64,000 nucleotides of DNA from Wuchereria bancrofti (lineage: Eukaryota > Nematoda > Chromadorea > Rhabditida > Onchocercidae): NCBI GenBank assembly GCA_005281725.1, contig SSBO01000012.1:3537102-3601101 (forward strand). The letters are read 5' to 3'. This document shows, one piece after another, positions 38,219 to 50,954 of the stretch. Under the pieces are notes generated by a model. That model had not been told where the DNA came from. It worked only from the letters and a program-made list of their open reading frames with translations, and made no database searches. The translations under genes were made by a program, and so were the position numbers. Every line of letters starts with the position of its first letter. Position 1 is the first letter of the stretch.

Positions 38219-41200
38219 TCATATCAACAATTTCCAGTAAAAAATCTGTACCATAAGTGCTAAGACAAAAACAGATGAAGACAACGGTAGCTGTTTCCTG
38301 AATCCAGCAGATTCAGCTGACGGATAGTCATTGCATAACTGCCCAAAACACCAGCACAATTCAACAGTACGATTCGAAGCGCGTTTTGCTAAGTGTGGCG
38401 GCAATAGTTTATACGCAGGCATCCTACTACACGAGGTATCTACAATAATTAAAGGACTGAATAAGAAGTAGGAAATAAAACTTTTTTTCTACTCTAAATT
38501 TAATGAAGTGCATCGATTCATTTCTTCTGCAAGAAAATACTGAGAAATTTTCTCTCATAAAAAATGAATTCATCCTAATAGAAAGCGATAAACAGACATG
38601 ATTCTCTTGGCTATAAACAGGATATTTTTCTTTAAGAAATGTATTACACCAATTCAGAATAAATAAAGTGAATTTAAAATACTTCACACTTCACAATGAT
38701 GAAACAGTCATAATTCCTCAAAACTTAATGGTCCAACAAAAATTTACAGTTCAAAAATTAAGGTTAAGCTCATTTACATAAATTAAAAATAACTTATACA
38801 AAATTAAACATATTTTATTCCTATAATTTGACTGAATATTGGAAAAGACTTAAACTTACGAACAGGCAAAAAATTACCTGAAGTAGGAAAGCCATCACTG
38901 GATGGCGTGGGGCCATATTTAAACACAGAAGAAAAGCATCCACGGATAACATTGTTTCCAATGTGATGCCCTGAAATTTCTCAAATACAATATGACTAAA
39001 CATAGTTGCCATTGATAAAGCATTCTTTCTCATGAATTCCAAAGGAATATTTCAAAATTGAACGATTCAAAATTTTTATCATACAAACAAAAAACAAACC
39101 TGCTAAAATACGAGGTTCGATGACAGTAACACATAGGGAATGACTGCATGTTGTGACACCTATATGTACTTTGGGTGGCATATCGTAGCAGTAATCAGTA
39201 AAATTCATCGGCATAAAATAAATCTAGAAATTAAAACCCACTAAATTTACTGCATTTTCACAAAAGAATTCTTTTTTATTTGCAATAGTACTTTTTTATC
39301 TTCAATACACTTCAAGCGTTAAAGTTCTTTTTACTTTTCAGCTGCAGTTACAATGCTTTCATATAGTTAATGATTAAGATCGTCTGATCATAAATGCTGC
39401 TGTCACATGGTTTGGCTTACTGGAAGGGTTCAAGCACCAATGCCTTTAGTCTTCAGTTGATTCCCTTTCAATAAGCAATAACACACAGCTGGGGAATTTT
39501 TGGGAAATTTTGGTACTACCAAAATTAAGTGATTAATTTTAATATTTTGGTACAAACCAAGATAACGATTAAAAAAAATCATATAACCGCTAACTTAACC
39601 TATATATATATAATCGTAAATGTGAGTATACGTTTCTCCGTGTACATTTGCTTATTATAACTGCATAAAATTTTACAAAGTAGTCAAATATTTTCTAAAA
39701 TATTTCTTCAGCTAATTTTTTCACTAAACCACACTCATCATTTTAGTTACAGCTTCTTTTTTTTATTTCCAGCTTTTTTTGACAACTTTGCACCCAAATT
39801 CCATAATTCTGATGTTCTGCTGATTCCAATCAGAAATATGCATATTTTCAAACCCTTAAACAACTGTACAAAAAAACTTCACTGAATTACTTGCAAAACC
39901 AATAGGCTTTCTTCTATCCCCAATTAAACAGTAGCATTTGGTACAATTTGCTTTCCCAAGCACTGTTACTTTAAAAATTCTTTTTGTTGTATATCATATC
40001 ATAGTCTCCTTTATATTATCATGTCAAATGAAAGAAAAAAATCCTATTTCCATCGATATTTGAAAATTGCGAAGATAAATTTGAAATTTTCAGGAAAAAC
40101 GAAAATGGAATTTTCCCAAATCAACAATTTCTTTATTTTTTTTTTCTTTTTTAAATTTAAGCATATTTAGCAGCGATTTTTATATGAACAGGATGGGACA
40201 ATGGGATTTAGCAGCATTAGTGTTAGGCTTAAATTGATTTAGTGTCCCAGTGCTCGAGACGTCAACATTGCATATTTTGGATGAACGTCCAAAAGTACCT
40301 CACTGCTCAGTCGTATAAATCAGATCTCTTTATCTCCCTCGTCTCCTTTTCAAGTCCACATTTGCTCACTTTATGAATTGATCTAAATACATATGTTCCC
40401 TCCTTCTCCCACTGAAAACTTCTTTATCGTGAAAGCATGAAAAACGTCTGATGACCAACATCTAAGTCATCTCTAACATTTCTCTTTATTTCTATAGATG
40501 CCGTCCTAAATTCGCATTCAGTTTTCTCGACCCAAAAATACAGTTTTATTTCTAAACACAGCCTAGAATATTTTGAGGACTTTTTTATTTCTAATTTTAA
40601 ATTAATTCAAAAGATTATTTGGTTGCAATGTTATAACTTGTTGACAAAGTCACAATGTTTTCTACATGTGCACAATGTGTTTGAAAATAAAAGTAAAAGT
40701 GTGGAAAACCAACGCTCTTTTTTATTATTTAATTTCTAAAAAAAGTTATCAGTTGTTAGCGACACATTTTCAAATTCAAACTCTCACTTTAGTTTAACCC
40801 ATTTCAAAGAGTCTATAGAAATTGTCCTACTGAAAACATAAGATGTCAGGTATTTTTGTTCTTCAAACTGCATTAAATTCAAAAATGCATACACTCAATC
40901 GAAATATTTGATATTTTTTGAGAATGAAAATTTGAGAATAAAGTTTTTGGGAATAATCTGACAATGAAAAATAATCTGACAATCGTAACGCTGCTCACAC
41001 ACATAAATATTTTGCTGTCATAACACCAGAAAGACTTCGAAATATGAAAGTTAAAGTAAATTTGGACAGAACTGAATGAAAACTTATAACAATAAAATTA
41101 TAATAAAACAAACATAAATCACTGAAAAGCGTTTTTTAAATCAAAAATTGCTTTTATCTACAAGAAATAAGAAAAAGTATAAAATTTCATAAATAAAGAC

Positions 41201-41603
41201 AAATTACCTGGCTAAGAAATGACCAGTGCTTTTGAAATGCTTCCGACATACAACTGTAGCAGTACTTTCCAGATGAACTGAAAATCTTCAATATATAAAA
41301 TTTTAAATGATTTGAAAATATAATATCAAATCAATTTATTGTAATATAGAAGATTTTCTGCTGAATTTAAGCTCTTTTTTCTGAGTTCTTAAGTTCATGG
41401 GCTATCATGTTATGTAGTCAAGCACCTCAATCTTTAATTAGAAAGTTAAGTAATGAATTCGTTATTTAACGTTGAAATAAACCGAAATAATCAAAATACC
41501 TGAAATCAAAATAACCAAGCGCTGTGGTAACAATTGTTATAGACGTTGTTGCTTGCACAATGAACCAAATTATTGGCTCTGCAAATGGCATTGCTTGAAT
41601 CAT
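38219..41603 (-). CDS. Ly6/uPAR-like (three-finger) protein, probably GPI-anchored
   Basis: Five exons, 41500-41603, 41208-41277, 39100-39223, 38878-38970 and 38219-38388, give about 186 residues in frame. The N-terminus is hydrophobic ([20 protein letters not shown]) and can act as signal sequence. The cysteine-rich domain starts [11 protein letters not shown], continues with [23 protein letters not shown] and VIRGCFSS, and closes with [12 protein letters not shown], the CxCxxxxCN-type end of Ly6 domains. Two NxT sites (NFT, NRT) fit an extracellular protein. A C-terminal hydrophobic tail ([20 protein letters not shown]) after a small-residue patch suggests GPI anchoring. The pattern resembles the ODR-2/HOT family of nematode neuronal surface proteins, but I cannot assign a member. 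The last acceptor (CACTTAG before 38388) was chosen because it alone keeps the cysteine-rich frame; a nearer TAG at 38423 gives an early stop. The second intron is about 2 kb. Confidence 0.75.
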
Positions 41604-43758
41604 ATTTTTCCATAAATAAGAAATTTAGGTTTTATAAACTATAAAATTCATTTCTGATTATAGAAAAAAATAAGGAGATATATGTTCTATTCTAACTAAC
41701 ACCTAATTCAAAGCTTTTCACTATAATTTAACTCATCATAATATCTGCAAGTAAATTAAAAATGGAAATTAAATTCAAAACGAATGAATATAACTCATAA
41801 TTTCAAACAATTTTTGAACGCAAATGATATTAGAAATGACTAGTGGAAATATAGTCGTGGTATTGCAACATAAATTAATGATTACAAATAGGTTAAAAAA
41901 AAATATGAAATTCTTTCATACTTATTATTTCCGAAGTTGCTAATTTAACTTTCTTATAAATTCATGCAGACTTTTGTCCAAAACGAATGACATCGACAAT
42001 TTGATTGATCTTTGAAACAGTTTCACTATTTTTTTTTTTTTTTTGACTATTTCAAACTTTCTTTTAACATTGACAATGAGAACTTTTGTGCAGTATAAAT
42101 ATAACATCGACAACATCGATAATCAAATATCACTGTTAAGGTTTTGATTATTGATTTAAGTGATTGGTCTCCTCTAATAATAAAGGTCATTATACACCTC
42201 CTAGATTTTCTGTCATTTACAGTATTAAGTGTAAATTTTGGAGAATTCATGGCAAGTACAGATATTTATATCTAATTTATATGTAAAATATGAAGGAAGA
42301 ATTCACTATAAAAGTAGCTAAAATCTTGATTTAATTTTTTGAAGAAAATTTTGTCAATCTATCTCTCTCACTTTTCATATTTTGTTGGGCAGGCAAAATT
42401 TTCCAGCTTCAAAATAAATAATTAACATTAGATCTTATAAGTTCTCTAATCTACTGCATCACTTGTCAGTATGAATGGATTATAAATGAAGATATCTTAA
42501 TTGAGGAAATGAATTTTAGTGATTTTGGCTAAAAGTTTTGATGAAATGAAGTCAGTAAAGAAGGTGAGACGAACTTATTTATTAATGAAATGTTGCATTT
42601 TTTGTGACAAAAATGACAAGAAAAGAAAAGCAAACTAACTGGTTATGGTTACATCGACTTTGAATAACTGTTCAGGATTTTATAGTATTAGTTAAAAATT
42701 TATATAATTCTGTGATCGAATTATATAAATTTTAATCTCAATCATTTTCTCTTTGACTTCTGCAATTTAGTGTTATCGGATTTCTGAACTTTTAGAAGGA
42801 ACATTGAAAGGGAATTGGATTTCATTTCCAAAGTGATCCTAGAAAGAAATGACAAAATATAAAATAACACTTACAAGGAAAAGCAAGCATGAAAATGAAT
42901 ATGAGCTTAAAGGATACTCATCATAGAGTTATAAATATTTCGCTAATACTGCAAAATCTTAAATAGCCATTCACATGTATTACTTCATATTTCATTTGGA
43001 ATCGCTTTCAAAATAATAACGGTCACTTTTCCCTTTTGTACTTAAACACGTCATTGTGACCATTTGTTCAGAATCTAACATAAAAAATGTATCGACAATT
43101 CCAGTCATTTGAGCATTTAAACTTTTCGATGACTTTTTACATTTTGTTTCCCAGTTGAGAAAATTAAAACCTAGACTCGCAATTATAATTAAGTAGAGCG
43201 CTTTATTTTTGAAACTTCACTTTTTTGAAAGTAAATTTTTGAATCAACCTAAATGTTCTTCAGAATTTTTTAAGTTTTGCCCCTCAAAAATGTTCAGATG
43301 TTTATGTCAAAAATTAGCATAAGAGATACCTAAAGGCTTCGATATCATTTGAATAAATAGCGCAAAGACGAGGTTAATGACAGATGGCAATGACAATAGT
43401 GAAAATAATAAGCATTAATAGATTAAATGTTCGTTACGGTAAATGCTTGGTGTTGATATCACTGATAAAAATTTTCCCAGTTATAATGTGTACAGCAATA
43501 TAAAATTAAAAGTTAGTCATCATTCAAGTGAAACAAGTAATGATGAGATACAGAACATGATGTACTTACGTGCTTAATGAGGCTTGAAGGAATCAGTTCT
43601 TTTTTAAAAGAATGAATTGCCCCACAACAGATGATGATGGGCCTAGTTAAGGAGGCCAACTGAAGATCTCTTCAACAATATTCACAAGCACACACAAAAC
43701 GGAAACACTTCTTGGCTTGCATTAATCTCTATTGCCAATTTCAACTAATAACGTTTTC

Positions 43759-43791
43759 CTCCCCTCTCCTCTCCCCCCCTCCCCCCCCCCT
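43759..43791. repeat. Poly-C/pyrimidine tract
   Basis: A strand-asymmetric run of C and T with eight or more consecutive C residues, standing out in AT-rich surroundings. Confidence 0.85.
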
Positions 43792-45180
43792 AATAACACT
43801 TTTCGTTCGAAGGAGAATATACCGCTTCATTATTTTTATTTCTATTACTATTGCTACTACAACTACCACTACCACCACCACCAACGAATAAATAGCGATC
43901 TTCAAAAAATAAACAAATAAATAAAAAATATACTTTCGTTCTTAAAAAAACAAAAAAAGAAATCAATATTTCACAAAAAATTATTAAAGAGGAAGTAAGT
44001 CTTCCTAAAAAATCTTCAGATAGTTTTAGATGGAAATTACTTGTTCCCTAGCAACATTTCAATACCAACCCCAAAAACTGTGTTTTCAGCTTTTTTTACA
44101 ATTAATATGAAAATACATTGTAATATGGCTTATTAATTTATAAATTTTATAACACATTGATAATATCTAATAGAAACATTTATTCTTCGAGAAATTATTT
44201 GATACTAATATTCAAATTTATAAATGAGCATAAGATCTGCTAATATCTGTTACTTTGCCATCTAATATCAACATTCCTTCACAAACTTTTCAGTTCTAAT
44301 CTTTAAAAGTGGTTAATATTCACATGCCTTGGAAAAAAGAAATGAGATTAGATCCCATTACTTCATCCGGAAACATTCTTAGTTTTTGACACTTTAAATC
44401 GTTTCGTTCACAAGCTCGTAATGGGTATTCGTAGTGGCGATAGCAGAGCAGTTGGTTGTGAGATTTCCCCAACGGAATTGAAAAATAAACTGGCAAAGAA
44501 GTTTTCTTCTTTGAATCTGCATTTTTACTATTTCCCGTTATATATATTATCAACTAAATTCGTGATCAGAAGAAAGCCTTTTAGTGAATAATTCTCGAAA
44601 TGTTGAATTTTGATTTCGAGGAGAGATAATTATAAAAGTTTTCGAACGTATGAGGGAAGAGAAATGAGGAAGAAGAGGGAAGTTTTATAAGATTCGATTA
44701 AATAAGAATGAATGCAATACTTCTATTGTTAAAGAGAATGTTTTCAAACACAAACAGTCCTGTATTTTATACATCACTCCATTAATTTTATTTCATGATG
44801 TAAAAGAAACAAGAAAGCATTCAAGAAAACTGTGATTCATCTTAACTTTCATAGTCACTGTTATGGTGATGGTTAGAAAATCTGATTATTTTGTTGGACA
44901 CCGATAAAATTTCAAAACAACCATTGAATAATCACTCGACAATCTGATCACTTGTAGAAATTCGGATACTAAGTAACAACTCAACTCTAACACATTTATT
45001 TATGACAATTATCAATCATTCAGAAATTATCAACAATTTGTACTTCATTCAATTCGACTGTTGCTCAGTGATTGTAAACGCAGAATAGTCAAACAGCAAC
45101 GTGCAACTTGTTATTAGCAAGCAGAAATTTAAAACCAAGAAAAAAATTTATTGACAAGTGTTTACCTGAACGCATGCAAG

Positions 45181-45284
45181 CTTTCAATTATGCGCTGTTG
45201 GCATATGAGGGCGACATTTGGTGGTAATAAGCCCCATCGGATGCCATACTCGGCTTATGTCGATAATCTCCTAAGACAGTAGCA
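45181..45284 (-). other. Exon-like segment with splice signals, frame unclear
   Basis: On the minus strand the segment is bounded by CTGTCTTAG and GTAAAC. All three frames carry long open stretches: one ends in the Tyr/Ser-rich SDGAYYHQMSPSYANSA before a stop, another runs open into the donor with LPPNVALICQQRIIESLHAF. No neighbouring exons were found. I cannot say whether it is coding. Confidence 0.25.
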
Positions 45285-45480
45285 GTGATTCACAATAATC
45301 GTCAAAAGTATATTATAACAGAAAAACAAAGGAAAAAAAGATTTTGATAATAGATGCGAGAAATGATCAAGGAAATGTATTGACAAGTTGCACCCAAATG
45401 AGGATGATGATGATGTCATACGCTTAATATATCACTGGTACTTAGCAGATTACATTCAGATAGACAAAGTGGAAGTAAAC

Positions 45481-45504
45481 GTATGGATGGATGGATGGAT
45501 GGAT
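45481..45504. repeat. GGAT tetranucleotide repeat
   Basis: Five consecutive GGAT units. Simple repeat only. Confidence 0.85.
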
Positions 45505-46895
45505 AGACAGATAGGTGAATGGAGCAATTGCCTAAGAGAAGCTTCTCGATGAAGTGGGCAAATGCAACTACTTAAAGGAGGAGCGAATCACAAAAGCACA
45601 GACACGACGAAAAGAGCTACTCCTGGCGGGGATGATCCATAAGAGTGTAGCTGAGGGTGAATGCATACCGAAAGTTTCTTTTAACCTGTTGAGAATTCGA
45701 ATTTTCGAAATTGAACATATATGACTTCAACAATTTTTAGTGGCAATATTCATCCCCGGACTACATGTTTCGTTTCAGTACGCCAGTTGTGAATCAACTT
45801 AAGTATATAAAATGCAGGATATCATTTTCGAGTTGACACCTCAAGCAAGCTTCAGTTTTGATATTGCTCTTTACCACTTCTCAGAAAAGTTTGACCCAGA
45901 TAAGTTATGTTTAACTGAAATATTGATGTGAAAAATTCCACTGATCATTTCAGCTATTCATATCAGTAGTGATGGATAAATGTGGCATTATCATCAGCAG
46001 TAAAAATTTGGCAGTATATCGATCCTAAGCACCACTCCACATGAAATAAATTGGTAACAAATGGTGAAATATTGAATTTCAGTCTCTTTTCCATCTCTGC
46101 TTCCTTTGGTTGATTAAAAAGAGCTTATAGCTTCTTCCTACTCTGTTACACGCTAAATGCAATCATCATCTGTACAATAACTTCCAGTCGGCAATTACAG
46201 TTTAATAATTATGGCTTCCGAACATAGATTTAAAGCGGGAAAATAGTCGGACAAAACAACTAATCAAATAATAAAGAGTACAATATCTGTCTCTTTCTCC
46301 TCATTTATCCATCATCCGCCCTCCGCAATCTCTAACTCTCCACAGCGCCTCGTACTGTTATGCAGATGAAAACTCACGAAATAGTGTTTATTATTTGAAT
46401 ACTACAAAATCAGAGATACAATAGAGGAAGGCGCTTTATAATGCGAAGAAGTGAATGAGAAATTGACGGTAAAGGGAAATAGTGTGTTGTGTAGAATGAT
46501 AGTTTGCACAACGTCCTTCAACTCTCATCTTATCATTCCTGCCACATTCTGATCATTGCATGCATGAGTGTCGTTAGTTAAAGGCCCATGCGTGTATTAT
46601 GCATTATACGTTGCGTGTTGAGTGCTACGCACTAGCGCCACGTGTTACGCACCGAATGTCACATAGTTGCTGGAGTTTGGGTGTATTACATTCAAGTCAG
46701 ATAATGACCGCTTTATGCCAAGAGCCATAGAGCAGTTTCGGATGATATTGAAAGGTCGCGACGGTTTTTCGTCTGAATGTTCTACTGCAGTCTATTTCAC
46801 TTTGATTTATTGTTTCCATTAGCTGTCATTTTAGATCATGAAACTTCTGAGCTAAAATAAGAGATTAACAAGTATACACACCAAAACAGTTGAAA

Positions 46896-49861
46896 ATGCT
46901 GATGCGCCTTGTTGCTCCATTTTCGCTCGGGTGAGTTACCCTTTCAAACTTTGTGTACTCAAATTTTGCAGCCACAACTGAATTGAATTTTGAAAGAAAA
47001 CGAGGTTCAGCGAAGTATATAAGAAAGACTTCAGGACAGATTCGGGTAATTTTTCGTCACTTGTTAATTTCTGTTTATAATTTAAAACTTTCACTTTATG
47101 CTGTTTGAAAAAAGAAAAGGAATGAGACATAATTCAGATAGGCATGCAAATTAAGCATATGCTTCGAAGAGAAAAATTTTTTTCCCAGAAGTCTGTTCGC
47201 GACACTCAAAGGTCGTCGAGATGGAAAAATCCAGGATTCTGTTCAAGCCATCGCAATGCTCAACCAAAATAAGAACACTAAAGCGGCTGTGGAGTATCTC
47301 GAAAAAACAAGTTAAATTTTCTAACCATTGTAATGACTCAAAAGATAAATGAAGAATCCACACATATTCCAGAAACAGACGTCGAACTCTGCATCCTAAA
47401 TACACAAGCTCGGTTTCGTCTCGCCTTGCGTGGTAGTCCCTTATGTAATCGAACTGCTACAACATTAGCTGAGAAATCTGCTAAGTCAGTTGGAATGTTG
47501 GAAAATGCTATAAAACGGGTTAGAAGCCTTTATTACCTCACATCATACCGCAAACTATTCTATTTATTAAACATAAAGGTTAAATTTTTGTATTTATGAC
47601 GTAATTTTTGAAGAACTCTCAAGAGTTTGTAGCTTGTAATCGATGATAAGTGGGAAGAAACTGTGAAATGGTTAATTCCCCATATGTGTGACGAAGATGA
47701 TCCTTCATCTTATAAATACTTCCTAAAAAGGCGCCGATCTCAAGATCTACGCTTGAATCGATTTCTTTCTCAGCTTGTCATCATAACCGAGGTATTTCTT
47801 ATTATTTTTGGCAACAATTTTTCACATTTGTTTCCATTCAGCACTTCTGTTGCAAATTTCGCTATTCATTCTATTCTAGAAGTGGTTATGTTTTGATAAA
47901 GTACCGTAATCAAGGGTTTCACGTAGTACTAATTATTTATTTCACACTACTAAACACTAGTGTGAAATTCGCATTCATATCTTATGTCTTTGATATATTA
48001 AAGATTTTTTTTTTTTTGAAATTTTGCATTTCAGACTGGATTTGGAAGGGAACTTATTAATCAAGATATTCTTGCACTACTGTTGGAACTTTGCAACCAT
48101 TATCGAGAGACGAATCGTAGCATTTATTTAAACACATTGAAAATACTAGCAAATATTGTCGTGCAGAATGAGTACTGTGCAACAGCAGTTGCAAATTCAG
48201 GTTATTTCCATCGTTGTTACTTCACTGAACCGATTCGCTTTCTTCTTGGTTTAAAAAATGAAATTGAACTTCCAGAATGGCTTCCAGTGCTCGCAGCTAT
48301 GGCTAATTCACAGATTTTTGAAGAAGTTCTAATGGCCGAGAAGGTGCATTATATTACCCCTCTTTTAGACTTTGTATTGCTGTTATAATAAATTTGCTTT
48401 AAAAATTTCTCCCGGTAAATTTGAAAGTTTATAATATTCATCTTGTTTAGCTAAATCAACGTTCAACATATATACAGTAGGAAAATAAATCATCCATATT
48501 GTAGAGTTTAGCTTGCCTCATGATAATCAAGAAAGTGCCTAGATTGATCTGAATATGCATGTTTAAAACATGCGTTCCCATAATTACATTGCTTAGGATT
48601 TTCACAAGAATCTTTTTATAATTTTGTGATTTTAGCCAAGTTTTACTGAAATATGATTTTACAGATCTGCAATAATGGTTTGAGTGTTTTTGATAGCAGT
48701 AGGAAGCCATTAAAAACTAATATATATGAACTTTTTCGTCCTGAAGATGACCAGCCACCGACAGTCGATCTAGTGCTAATTCATGGTATCCGCGGTAGCG
48801 TTTTTTGGACCTGGCGAGAAAGAGATAATTCGTCAAAGACACTACGCTCCCGATGTTGGCCAAGGGTAATTTTTGCGAGAATTTTTTTTATATAAATTAG
48901 CAATCCTTGATAACATAGTTTGTAGCTGCGTTATTGCAGGCATGGCTTCCACAGGATGTTCCTGTTCCAATGCGAATACTTGCTATTGATTACTTGTCCT
49001 CGCTTGTGCATTTTGTAGGAGTTGTTGAAACACTGAGCACAAGAGCTCGAAAATTTGCGGTGGAACTCAAAACAGCTGGTATTGGTGATCGACCTGTTCT
49101 GTTCATTTGTCATAGCATGGGTAAGGATTTTGAATTCTTTTTGACGATAGTTTATCATACTTGTTTGTTGTTTTAGGTGAATCCTACTTTCTGCAGGCCT
49201 GTTTCAGGTGGACTGTTAGTGAAGCGAATTTTATTAGATGATTCAGAAATACGTCGGAGCACGATGGGGATACTTTTTATGGCAACGCCGCATCGAGGCA
49301 GTCCCTATGCAATGTATGCACCGTTGGGCGTGCGGCCATCTGATGATGTAAAACTTTTGTATCAACAGAGTACGATAAACAGACAGGTACAGACAGTCCG
49401 TAACTACTGAAGTGTCCATAGTTTACGTGGTAAGCAAATCCCCAGACTCCCTGGTAAGCGAGTTAATTGCTTTATTTCAGCTTCATCAAGATTTTCTTAA
49501 AATTATTGATACAGTACCCGTGATAAGTTCAGTGGCAGAAACGGAGAAAGCACCATTTATCATGCGTCAGAAAGGCATATTAGTGCCACCGGAAAGTGCT
49601 TATTTGGAACGAGGCGCTTTCTATCACATAAATGATGTAGGCTTTTGTTCACCTTTTTTTTAATTTGTAGCGAACTCTTCCCTTAGTATTTCTCAGTACT
49701 TCTGCTAAGCAATGCAAGATTTTTTTTCCGGTGAAATTTCAGCAATTTTTCAGGCGCACCATAATATTTGCAAGCCTTCCAACCGACAGGACCGTATCTA
49801 TAGTGTAATTTTACTATTTATAAATGACGTCATCCACCATATTTTAAAGAATATGAATTAG
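46896..49861 (+). CDS. SERAC1: SERAC1-type serine-active-site lipase protein
   Basis: Ten exons, 46896-46930, 47189-47310, 47373-47518, 47633-47791, 48035-48343, 48665-48865, 48940-49120, 49208-49386, 49481-49636 and 49754-49861, join in frame into about 531 residues (human SERAC1 has 654). The N-terminal half is helical and ARM-like (ILALLLELCNHYRETNR, WLPVLAAMANSQIFEEVL). The alpha/beta-hydrolase domain begins VDLVLIHGIRGSVFWTWRER, carries the nucleophile motif CHSMGGLLVKRILLDDSE, then MGILFMATPHRGSPYA, and ends with the conserved His region AHHNICKPSNRQDRIYSV. Human SERAC1 acts at mitochondria-ER contacts in phosphatidylglycerol remodelling and cholesterol trafficking; the same role is likely here by homology. 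The residue before the HSMGG core is Cys rather than the Gly of a strict GXSXG box. The protein starts at the first ATG before a GTGAGT donor. Confidence 0.93.
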
Positions 49862-50954
49862 GCGACTCAAACGAAAATGTTGGGCATTGGAGTATTACAG
49901 GTCTGTTATACAGTCATGACAAGAATGTCTCGATCACAGTTATCTTGAAGGTTCCCAAGTGCCTTAGTTTCTTTGAACTACAAAACGTTGACAAATGAAG
50001 TGTTGACATGCTGACAAATGTTAAAAACTGAATTGCTTAGATTTACAGGCTTCAACCAAACATTCTGCATTGTGGGTCGTTATTCATATTCATATATTCA
50101 TTTAGCTATTCAGCGTAGTTTGCCCGTGTAAATAATTTATTTAGTCAAATGAAAATCAGGACAGTTGTCTTGTACTGTATATTCGACGACGTATTCGAGA
50201 TCATTTATAACTCATAAGAAAAATGAAATATTTCTGTATGCATTAATCCCACATCTTTGATAAAAACAATTCGACACCTGCTTAATCTCAGCAGATAATC
50301 TGTACTGTCACGGTTAGAAGTTGGGTCTGTAAACAACCAACTGTATAATAAAATGCATTGTACCCATATGATCACTGAGACCAGACAACAAAGCAAAATA
50401 TACAAGGTGTGAATAACAGTGTATTTATATATGCATGATTTAAATAATCAAAAAGGACACCCATTAACATAGTAGGATGCAATGATTCCAGAAAAGAAAA
50501 ATGGTTAAGAAGTAAATGCGAATAAAAAAGAAATTACGGAAATATGAGTCTCCGATTAGGTAGAAAAAAAAAATGACATTACTGCTGATTTGAAGATTGT
50601 TTAGTGTACAGAAGATGCTGTTCTGAGAACCAATACAAACTTACTTTTGGAAAATACTATTCGCAGTAACTAGGAAATGTTCTGAAGGATATCTGCATAT
50701 TCTATTTACAATATAATGTTTGCTATCATGGAAAACCAATAAAGTCCTAGAAATCTTAAGTCTTAAAGTTTCAAAGATTTCCAAGGACTAGAAGGGCTAA
50801 CATGGATTAAGTTAAAAATCAATGGAGACCCAGGCATTTGATAACTCCAAGTAACATAAACCAATGACAAACTAGTAAATAAGACAAGCTATGAACTACT
50901 TAAAGTCCCAGTAACAGTACTAGCAACTGAGCAAAGTGATGAGGAATTTTTGAA
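49862..50954. other. Intergenic gap between convergent genes
   Basis: The 3' ends of SERAC1 (plus) and choline dehydrogenase (minus) face each other across about 1.1 kb. I see no exon in it, only AT-rich sequence that must hold both 3' UTRs. No perfect poly(A) signal lies close to either stop. Confidence 0.5.

Larger units (their letters stand above)
41604..46895. other. Intergenic region between divergent genes
   Basis: About 5.3 kb between the starts of the Ly6-like gene (minus) and SERAC1 (plus). No gene could be assembled. It holds an exon-like stretch at 45181-45284 (minus), a C-rich patch (43759-43791), a short GGAT tetranucleotide repeat (45481-45504) and an unsupported 77-codon minus frame at 44320-44553. 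GC rises at 46560-46760, just upstream of SERAC1, as expected near a promoter. Confidence 0.5.

Noticed and set aside
38821..39042. 73-codon minus frame in the Ly6-like gene
   Set aside because: It is a different frame of the real exon 38878-38970; the cysteine-bearing frame fits both neighbours.
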